Shown here piece after piece: positions 57,994-64,000 of a stretch of DNA of 64,000 nt (its first letter is position 1; the number at the start of each line of letters is the position of its first letter). A program made the position numbers and the translations under genes. Below the pieces are notes generated by a model, which did not search any database, was not told the origin of the DNA, and worked only from the letters and a program-made list of their open reading frames with translations. Source of the DNA: Salisediminibacterium halotolerans (GTDB lineage Bacteria > Bacillota > Bacilli > Bacillales > Salisediminibacteriaceae); assembly GCF_003814815.1 (NCBI RefSeq), contig NZ_RKQQ01000001.1:496001-560000 (forward strand). Direction: 5' to 3'.

Positions 57994-58344
57994 ATGCAGC
58001 CGATCGAACCGATCGAAGTTCAGCGCCGACTCGATATGCTTGCCGGCGAACCGCTTTATATCCATTTAGAAACAACAAACGGAGCCTATGCCAGTCACCG
58101 CGACAGCAGCTTCTTTTCTGCCGGCACATTTTTCCGCAATGCGCAGCTGACTTTTCTGCACGGCAAAATAACCGGCGACGGACCGTTTCGTATCGGCTTT
58201 GAAACCGAGCTTGGCTGGCTTTATGCAGAAGGATTGACAGACTGGACCGTTGACAGTGAAGAACGGCTCCTGATGGCAGGACATGATCAAGAAGGCAAGT
58301 TAGCGATTGCGCTGGAGTTCAGCCGCAAACCTTTCCCGAAATAA
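57994..58344 (+). CDS. yojF: YojF family protein (DUF1806)
   Basis: A 116-residue protein that regularly precedes bshB2 in Bacillus. It shows a small beta-rich domain with YIHLETTNGAY and NAQLTFLHGKI. The function is unknown; conserved pairing with BshB2 suggests a role near bacillithiol. ATG 57994 follows AGGAGG; two earlier in-frame ATGs have no site. Confidence 0.84.
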   Translation: MQPIEPIEVQRRLDMLAGEPLYIHLETTNGAYASHRDSSFFSAGTFFRNAQLTFLHGKITGDGPFRIGFETELGWLYAEGLTDWTVDSEERLLMAGHDQEGKLAIALEFSRKPFPK

Positions 58345-58375
58345 AGGTACTGATTGAAAAAAGGACGTGACATGT

Positions 58376-59047
58376 ATGAATGAACAAGTGCTCGTTGTAT
58401 TCCCGCACCCGGATGATGAAGCTTTCGGTGTAGCCGGGACGATTTTAGCTCATACGCAAGAAGGCATCCCCGTCACCTATGTCTGCTTAACGCTAGGCGA
58501 TATGGGACGGAATTTAGGTTCGCCTCCTTTTGCCAACCGCGAGACGCTGTCAGATATCCGCAAAACAGAACTCGATGAGGCGTGCCGGCAGCTCGGCATC
58601 AGTGATTTGCGCCGCTTTGGCATTCGCGATAAGATGGTCGAATTTACCGATCAAGATGTGCTTGCCGAACGAATTTTCGATGTGATTGAAGATGTCAACC
58701 CGTCGCTCGTTATTACGTTTTATCCCGGGTATGCTGTTCACCCCGATCATGATGCAGCCGGCTTCGCTGCCGTCAATGCTGTTAAAAAGCTGCCAAAAGG
58801 CGAACGACCGACCGTCTATGCGCTTGCCTTTAAAGAAGGGTGTGAAGAAGTGCTGGGCGAGCCTGATGTTGTCCGCGATGTCCGCCCGTTCGCTGAGCAG
58901 AAATTGAAAGTGATTGAGGCGCATCAGTCGCAAACGTCAGGCATGATTGAAAGCATGCGCAATCAGCTCTTAGGTCTGGAGGAAGATGTAAAATCGCACC
59001 TGACTTTTGAGCGGTTTTGGACGTATCCGGTTGACGAAGATGACTGA
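58376..59047 (+). CDS. bshB2: Bacillithiol biosynthesis deacetylase BshB2
   Basis: Removes acetate from N-acetylglucosaminyl-malate in bacillithiol synthesis, and related conjugates. The 223-residue LmbE/PIG-L family zinc enzyme has VVFPHPDDEAFG at residues 7-18 and the second metal motif HPDHDAAGF near 122. ATG 58376 is preferred over the GTG nine bases upstream, for spacing from AAAGGACG. It follows yojF by 31 bases. Confidence 0.93.
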   Translation: MNEQVLVVFPHPDDEAFGVAGTILAHTQEGIPVTYVCLTLGDMGRNLGSPPFANRETLSDIRKTELDEACRQLGISDLRRFGIRDKMVEFTDQDVLAERIFDVIEDVNPSLVITFYPGYAVHPDHDAAGFAAVNAVKKLPKGERPTVYALAFKEGCEEVLGEPDVVRDVRPFAEQKLKVIEAHQSQTSGMIESMRNQLLGLEEDVKSHLTFERFWTYPVDEDD

Positions 59048-59050
59048 AAA

Positions 59051-59098
59051 CAAACAGGCGCAAGGCTCGATTTTAACGGAGCCCTGCGCCTGTTTTTA
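59051..59098. terminator. Bidirectional terminator after bshB2
   Basis: AACAGGCGCAaGGCTC pairs with GAGCCcTGCGCCTGTT, with A- and T-runs. Confidence 0.85.
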
Positions 59099-59106
59099 TT
59101 TAACAG

Positions 59107-59622
59107 CTATTTTGTTGCATTCTCACTCTTGTCGTACTTATACGGCAGCGACGGTCCTACCACACTTTCGAGCCGCTCTTGTACACGGTGAGGCGAGGAA
59201 ACGGTGAAATAAAATGAACGGTGTTTATTTGGAAACTTAACGATCAAATCAACTTCGTAGTTATCTATTTCGTAGCGCATGATCCGTTCATTTTCAAGAA
59301 CTAAGGTGATTTTATGCCATAAAGGAACGAACATCGTAAAACGATCTGTCATGACAAAGAATCCTTTCGCACCTGTCGTTCGTTTGAACGCAGGAAAAAC
59401 AAGCCTGACCGGTTCGCTCACCATCGCTTCCGCCTTATACTGGGCAACTTGACTGAGAATATAATCCACGCCGACAGTCAAAAGCAACGCTGCCAAAATC
59501 GACAGCAAACTAAACAGCGGGTCCGTCTGCCAGAGAAGAAACGGCAAGAGCAAACCGAAAATCAAGATCGATAAAATGTAACGGGTATACCTGCCGGCAA
59601 ATGGATTGGAATGTCGTACCAT
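59107..59622 (-). CDS. Membrane protein with PH-like cytoplasmic part, unknown function
   Basis: A 171-residue protein. Two hydrophobic segments (about 15-30 and 37-55) precede a beta-rich domain with GFFVMTDRFTMFVPLWHKITLVLENERIMRYEIDN, whose strand order resembles bacterial PH domains; this is only an impression from sequence. No family was recognised. It is 25 bases downstream of the LTA synthase gene and may belong to the same operon. Confidence 0.55.
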   Translation of the reverse strand: MVRHSNPFAGRYTRYILSILIFGLLLPFLLWQTDPLFSLLSILAALLLTVGVDYILSQVAQYKAEAMVSEPVRLVFPAFKRTTGAKGFFVMTDRFTMFVPLWHKITLVLENERIMRYEIDNYEVDLIVKFPNKHRSFYFTVSSPHRVQERLESVVGPSLPYKYDKSENATK

Positions 59623-59647
59623 CGTCTATCACCTTCCTCGTCTCAAT

Positions 59648-61513
59648 TTACTGTTCTTGCCGTTCGTCCCAAAACCGGAGCATATCCCCGTAAATAATTT
59701 TATCCGAGTAGTACAGTTCGTCCTCTCCGCGTTGAAACGCTTCCGCGCAGGCCTCAAAGCCGAGCTCGTCACCGGTTTCGGCATCGTAGCAAACTTCGCT
59801 TGTGTAAATGATCTCGTCTGTGATCACGGTGCCGTCGCGCTGAACGGCAAAGTCATCGCGGTCGTCGGATAAGAGATCGCGCCCGAACATTAAGTGCCGC
59901 TTTTCATCCATTCCCATCAAATTGATTAATGTCGGCATCACGTCGACATGGCCGCTGACCGTTTCAATCGTTTCCGCTTCGTCTTCCATCCCGGGAATAT
60001 GAATAATAACCGGAACACGGTCGAGTTTTACCGCTTCATCGGGCGTCACCTCGTAACCGAGGTAATCTTCTAAGTCATCGTAATGACTCTCGGCAATCCC
60101 GTAATGATCACCGTATAAGACAAAGATCGTATCTTCATAGAGCCCGCTTTCTTGAAATTTTTCAAACATGATTCTCATCGCTTCATCCGTATAACGCACC
60201 GTCGGGAAATAGCGGTTGACAATGTTGCTGTCTGAGTCAAATTGATCGATATAATGATCTTCATCATCCAGTTCATACGGAAAATGATTCGTCAAAGTTT
60301 TGAACTTGGCAAAAAAAGGTTCTTCCATATCGTCTTCAATATACGGCATCGACTGCTCGATAAAATCAATGTCCTTCAACCCCCAGCCGACCGAATTGTC
60401 ATCATCGACATCGAATGCATCAAGAGCATAATACGTGTCGTACTCCAAGTTTTCGTACATTTCATCGCGGTTATAAAACGACTCGTCGTTTGCGTGAAAG
60501 GCCGCATTTTCATAACCTCTTTGCTGAAACTGCTTTAAAAGCGGCAAATATTCATTGTCATACGCCTCGTGAAAAACGGCGCCGCGCCCGAGCGGGTAAA
60601 GGGAATTATGCATCATAAATTCCGCGTCCGATGTTTTCCCCTGTCCCGCTTGATCATACACATTGTTAAAGTAGAAGCTGTCTTCGATCAGTTCATTTAA
60701 AAACGGAGTGATTTCCTCGCCGTGAAGCGTTTCGCCGATCACAAACGATTCGACGGATTCAAGCGATACCATGACGACATTTTTTCCTTCTGCCGCTCCG
60801 GCCATCGATTCATTCGGTTCAGCCGCCGTTTCATCGAGATGCCGTTCAATATTCGACCAGTCATCGCCTTCAGCGAACACTGCCTGCGAAGCGGTAGCCA
60901 CATGGACATAAGCATCGTACACGTAAAAATTGAAAATACCGATCGTCTTAATGACGTTCTCCCGGTTAAACGAGTGGGCGCGCTCTTCCGACTGCACGAC
61001 TTGACCGGCAAACACAATCGTCAATACAACCGCTGTAATCGCCGTGTAAAGCCCTTTGCTGTAGCGGATCGGCACTTGTTTAACCGTTAAAACAGTGCGG
61101 TATTTTTTAATCAGCCAATAAATAATCGGCAGATCAATGAAAAAGAAAATATCATACCAAGCAATAAGCTCAGCCACGCTCGTCATTAAGTCCCCGGCAT
61201 TGCCGCTCATCACAAGCATCGGCAAGGTGATAATATCGGTAAATTCACGGTAGTGCACCGCATTGCCGTACAGGATCACTGTTAAAATCACTGTCAAAGC
61301 AAAAAAATATCCCGTTTGATACTTTTCTTTCAGCAGTAAGCCTAAACCAAACACCGTCAGTAAAAACGCGAGCGGGTTAAAAGCAAACACCAGAAGTTCA
61401 ACCGCCTGATTAATCATTAAATCAAAGGTTAATATCGAAACGAGAAACGTTTTCAGCCACAGCAACATCAAGAGCAATACCATTAAACGATGTTGACGTA
61501 AAAACTGTTTCAT
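59648..61513 (-). CDS. Lipoteichoic acid synthase family protein
   Basis: A 621-residue LtaS-type enzyme: five N-terminal membrane helices (about residues 8-175) and an extracellular sulfatase-fold domain. The domain holds the metal ligand Glu252 in VMVSLESVESF, catalytic Thr294 in AGQGKTSDAEF, and FVLYGDHYGIAESH near 470. Transfers glycerol phosphate from phosphatidylglycerol onto the LTA chain, or primes it. Bacillus has several paralogues (LtaS, YqgS, YvgJ, YfnI) and this one was not assigned. The C-terminus continues with an acidic stretch, in keeping with an outside location in a salt-adapted cell (inference). Confidence 0.88.
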   Translation of the reverse strand: MKQFLRQHRLMVLLLMLLWLKTFLVSILTFDLMINQAVELLVFAFNPLAFLLTVFGLGLLLKEKYQTGYFFALTVILTVILYGNAVHYREFTDIITLPMLVMSGNAGDLMTSVAELIAWYDIFFFIDLPIIYWLIKKYRTVLTVKQVPIRYSKGLYTAITAVVLTIVFAGQVVQSEERAHSFNRENVIKTIGIFNFYVYDAYVHVATASQAVFAEGDDWSNIERHLDETAAEPNESMAGAAEGKNVVMVSLESVESFVIGETLHGEEITPFLNELIEDSFYFNNVYDQAGQGKTSDAEFMMHNSLYPLGRGAVFHEAYDNEYLPLLKQFQQRGYENAAFHANDESFYNRDEMYENLEYDTYYALDAFDVDDDNSVGWGLKDIDFIEQSMPYIEDDMEEPFFAKFKTLTNHFPYELDDEDHYIDQFDSDSNIVNRYFPTVRYTDEAMRIMFEKFQESGLYEDTIFVLYGDHYGIAESHYDDLEDYLGYEVTPDEAVKLDRVPVIIHIPGMEDEAETIETVSGHVDVMPTLINLMGMDEKRHLMFGRDLLSDDRDDFAVQRDGTVITDEIIYTSEVCYDAETGDELGFEACAEAFQRGEDELYYSDKIIYGDMLRFWDERQEQ

Positions 61514-61568
61514 CGTTCGCTCAATCCTTTCAACAACAACTCAAAATAACTCTTTTCTTAATAGTCCT

Positions 61569-61598
61569 ATTATAGTGAACATAGCGGTGTGCTTACAA
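61569..61598 (-). promoter_or_regulatory. Predicted promoter of the LTA synthase gene
   Basis: Minus-strand TTGTAA (61593-61598) and TATAAT (61569-61574) with an 18-base spacer, about 55 bases before the start codon. Confidence 0.45.
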
Positions 61599-61746
61599 GT
61601 GTTGTCCACTGTCTAACAGTTTTAATTATTACCTATACCCTTTTTTCTTTATGCATACACTTTTGTTTCGGATGTCGAACTAATTTTTCATTCTGCCGGA
61701 AAACTGATAAACTGAGGGTATATTTTCGAAAGAAAGGGAGATGGTG

Positions 61747-62979
61747 ATGGCTTCAATCGCAGAAAAAAAAGAACAGTATGCTGACCTGGCTGTACGGGTC
61801 GGGGTCAATATTCAAAAAGGACAAAAGCTCGTCATTAATGCGCCGGTCACTTCGGCGGACTTTGTGCGAACGGTCACGAAAAAAGCGTATCAGCACGGCG
61901 CAAGCAATGTGCATGTTGAATGGAACGATGATGAAACAACACGGATCCGTTACGACATGGCTCCGCTTGAATCGTTTCATGATTTCCCGGCCTGGAAAGC
62001 GCGCGGCTTTGAAGAAATGGCCGAAGAAGGGGCGGCTTTTATGACGATTAAATCGACCGACCCTGATTTACTGAAGGGGGTCGACGGCGAAAAAATTGCT
62101 GCTGCCAATAAAGCGTCCGGCGAAGCGATGAATACGTTTCGTTCTTACATTCAATCCGACAAGGTGAGCTGGCTCGTCATATCTGCTCCGTCTTATGCGT
62201 GGGCGAAAAAAGTTTTCCCTGAAGCTTCCGCCGACGAAGCTGTCAACCAGCTTTGGGAAGCGATTTTTGAAGCCGTGCGTATCAATAAAGCGGATCCCGT
62301 CGCTGAATGGAAGCAACACGACGAAAACTTGCAGGAAAAAGCCCGTTTTCTTACAGATAAAAAATATACCGAGCTTCGTTACCAAGCTCCGGGGACAGAC
62401 TTAACGATCGGCCTTCCTGACGGCCACGTATGGATCGGCGGCGGCGGTCCGAACAAAGACGGCGTTCATTTCGTCGCAAACATGCCGACAGAAGAAGTTT
62501 TCACCGCCCCGAAAGCGGATGCCGTCAACGGCACCGTCCGAAATACGAAACCGCTCAATTACGGCGGAAACGTAATCGACGGATTTTCGCTGACGTTTAA
62601 AGACGGGAAAGTCAGCGATTTTTCCGCCGAAGAAGGCGAAGAAACGTTGAAAAACCTGCTTGAGACGGATGAAGGAGCGAGCCGCCTCGGTGAGGTTGCA
62701 CTCGTGCCCCACAGTTCACCGATTTCACAGTCGGGGATCTTATTTTACAACACGCTTTACGATGAGAACGCTTCGAATCATATTGCGCTCGGAAGCGCCT
62801 ACGCAACGTGTGTAGCCGGAGGTGCTGAGATGTCAAAGGAACAACTCGGAGAAGCCGGGTTAAATACAAGCATCACGCACGTTGATTTCATGATCGGCTC
62901 CGCCGAGATGGATATCGACGGTGTGCTCCCGGACGGGTCGGTTGAACCGGTTTTCCGCAACGGAGAATGGGTTATATAA
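61747..62979 (+). CDS. M29 family aminopeptidase (AmpS/PepS-like)
   Basis: A 410-residue leucyl-type aminopeptidase with two cobalt/zinc ions. The N-terminal domain contains YADLAVRVGVNIQKGQKLV. The catalytic domain has VANMPTEEVFTAP with a metal-ligand glutamate, GEVALVPHSSPI, the YNTLYDENASNHIALGSAY segment with glutamate and histidine, and HVDFMIGSAEMDIDG. ATG 61747 is used rather than ATG 61741, because AAAGGGAG would leave no spacing to the earlier one. Confidence 0.92.
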   Translation: MASIAEKKEQYADLAVRVGVNIQKGQKLVINAPVTSADFVRTVTKKAYQHGASNVHVEWNDDETTRIRYDMAPLESFHDFPAWKARGFEEMAEEGAAFMTIKSTDPDLLKGVDGEKIAAANKASGEAMNTFRSYIQSDKVSWLVISAPSYAWAKKVFPEASADEAVNQLWEAIFEAVRINKADPVAEWKQHDENLQEKARFLTDKKYTELRYQAPGTDLTIGLPDGHVWIGGGGPNKDGVHFVANMPTEEVFTAPKADAVNGTVRNTKPLNYGGNVIDGFSLTFKDGKVSDFSAEEGEETLKNLLETDEGASRLGEVALVPHSSPISQSGILFYNTLYDENASNHIALGSAYATCVAGGAEMSKEQLGEAGLNTSITHVDFMIGSAEMDIDGVLPDGSVEPVFRNGEWVI

Positions 62980-62992
62980 TAAGCAGACAGCC

Positions 62993-63035
62993 AAGCTGAA
63001 TTCAAAAGCGCTTCTTTTGAATTCAGCTTTTTTTT
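62993..63035 (+). terminator. Terminator after the aminopeptidase gene
   Basis: AAGCTGAATTCAAAAG pairs perfectly with CTTTTGAATTCAGCTT, followed by six more T. Confidence 0.9.
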
Positions 63036-63181
63036 ACCGCAGCTGGCGGAACCGTTTACCGCACAACAACAAGGCGCATAATATCGAATAAATATTCATT
63101 TTTCTCTTGCCCTTAGCTGGAAAGTCTATTAAAATAAGTCATGCTGAATAATTATAATCTACTAGACGAGGTGAACCAGTT

Positions 63182-64000
63182 ATGACAAACGAACCGGCGA
63201 AGACGGAAAGTAACCAGGGTTCTTTGCTTAAATTTCTCATTCCTTCGCTGATCGGCATCGCTCTTTTTATGACGCCGATCCCGGCTGAGGCAGGGGTCAC
63301 GATTCCGATTGCGCTGCTTTCTGAAGCACTTGAAGGGGCACTGTATCCATGGTTGCCCGCAATTATGACAGGATTGATCGCTGCCAGTTTTTTAGGCACC
63401 GTCATTCAAAAGGGCTTTCGTCCGCATGTGATGAATCAAAGCGCTTTTTTATCGAACTTGTTTGATGTCGGCCCGTTTTGGCTGACGATTCGGCTGCTTG
63501 CAACGATTTTTGCTGTTTTGACATTATTTCAAATCGGTCCGGAGATGATTTATCATCCCGATACCGGCGGCCTCTTGCTGGAAGGATTGCTGCCGCTCTT
63601 GTTCTCGATCTTCTTCTTTGCCGGACTTTTCTTGCCTTTGCTGCTTAATTTCGGTTTGCTCGAGTTTTTCGGCAGCTTGTTGACGAAGATTATGCGTCCG
63701 CTGTTTACCCTGCCCGGGCGTTCGTCGATTGACTCCTTGGCTTCATGGCTCGGCGACGGCACGATCGGTGTCATCATGACAAACAAACAGTACGAAGAAG
63801 GCTTTTACTCAAAGCGGGAAGCTGCTGTTATCGGGACGACGTTCTCGGTTGTTTCGATTACTTTTTCGCTCGTCGTTATTTCTGAAGTCGGCCTTGAGCA
63901 TATGTTTTTGCCGTTTTACTTCACCGTGATCGTTGCCGGCGTCATCGCTGCTTTGATTATGCCGCGGATTCCGCCGCTGTCTAAAAAGCCGCAAGCATAC
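63182..64000 (+). CDS. YjiH/nucleoside-recognition (GATE) membrane protein, cut by window end
   Basis: The frame starts at ATG 63182 after GAGGTGA and is open to the end, 273 residues. Membrane segments include FLIPSLIGIALFMTPIP, the region 60-75, and several later ones. The conserved LGDGTIGVIMTNKQYEEGFYSKREAAVIGTT-like stretch (residues about 190-220) and TPIPAEAGVTIP near 31 match YjiH-type proteins, whose transported substrate is unknown. The C-terminus is outside the window. Confidence 0.83.
   Translation, partial: MTNEPAKTESNQGSLLKFLIPSLIGIALFMTPIPAEAGVTIPIALLSEALEGALYPWLPAIMTGLIAASFLGTVIQKGFRPHVMNQSAFLSNLFDVGPFWLTIRLLATIFAVLTLFQIGPEMIYHPDTGGLLLEGLLPLLFSIFFFAGLFLPLLLNFGLLEFFGSLLTKIMRPLFTLPGRSSIDSLASWLGDGTIGVIMTNKQYEEGFYSKREAAVIGTTFSVVSITFSLVVISEVGLEHMFLPFYFTVIVAGVIAALIMPRIPPLSKKPQAY

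Overview
The window is chromosomal DNA of a spore-forming member of the Bacillaceae. The gene order follows the Bacillus subtilis stretch prmC-prfA, tdk-rpmE-rho-glpX-murAB-tal-fbaA-spo0F-ywjG-pyrG-rpoE, fadF, argS-ywiB-speB-speE-ywhD-ywhB-ywgA-ywfO-lipL-pta-hemQ-ywdK-ywdI-ung-sacA. Spo0F, a KinD-like kinase, bacillithiol deacetylase, HemQ and LipL all fit. Base composition looks near 50% GC, higher than B. subtilis, which suggests a (halo)alkaliphilic genus; that placement is inference. No rRNA, tRNA, CRISPR array, transposase or prophage gene was seen.

Layout. 1-13.6 kb (mostly minus strand): translation termination, a CoA-disulfide reductase-like flavoprotein, tdk, L31 type B, Rho, glycolytic/gluconeogenic and wall genes, spo0F, then pyrG behind a GGGC-start attenuator. 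13.6-25.7 kb: rpoE and a long acyl-CoA operon (thiolase, 3-hydroxybutyryl-CoA dehydrogenase, two acyl-CoA dehydrogenases, MeaB, fused isobutyryl-CoA mutase IcmF) lying between fadF and rpoE. A perfect FadR-type operator sits before fadF. 25.9-29.7 kb: a peroxide/iron group (peroxiredoxin with a PerR-like palindrome, small winged-helix protein, P1B-4 ATPase like PfeT) and a small XapX protein. 29.9-37.5 kb: argS, polyamine genes and conserved Bacillus families. 37.7-48.3 kb: lipoyl relay, GGDEF protein, VUT/YhhQ transporter, pta, a second FadR-type-operator operon (dienoyl-CoA reductase plus crotonase), hemQ. 48.3-64 kb: pepF, sensor kinase, ung, cheY, sacA-fructokinase, yojF-bshB2, LTA synthase, an M29 peptidase and a YjiH-like membrane protein cut by the window end.

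The most unusual feature is a family of six related intergenic elements (copies 1-6, about 270-480 bp) at 11.4, 23.2, 27.0, 34.9, 45.0 and 46.3 kb. Each has a core of exactly 127 nt that folds into nested stems with compensatory changes between copies, preceded by a long hairpin whose tip varies from a 14-nt loop to well over 200 nt. Ends carry an imperfect inverted repeat (AGACAAA type). In four of six copies the neighbouring transcription-terminator hairpin is present on both sides, as if insertion duplicated the whole hairpin. They look like non-autonomous mobile elements that target terminators; no protein-coding gene is evident in them.

The fatty-acid genes, the two FadR-type sites, IcmF and the dienoyl-CoA reductase operon suggest coordinated use of straight and branched short acyl-CoAs. 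Spo0F and the orphan KinD-like kinase suggest phosphorelay partners encoded about 40 kb apart.
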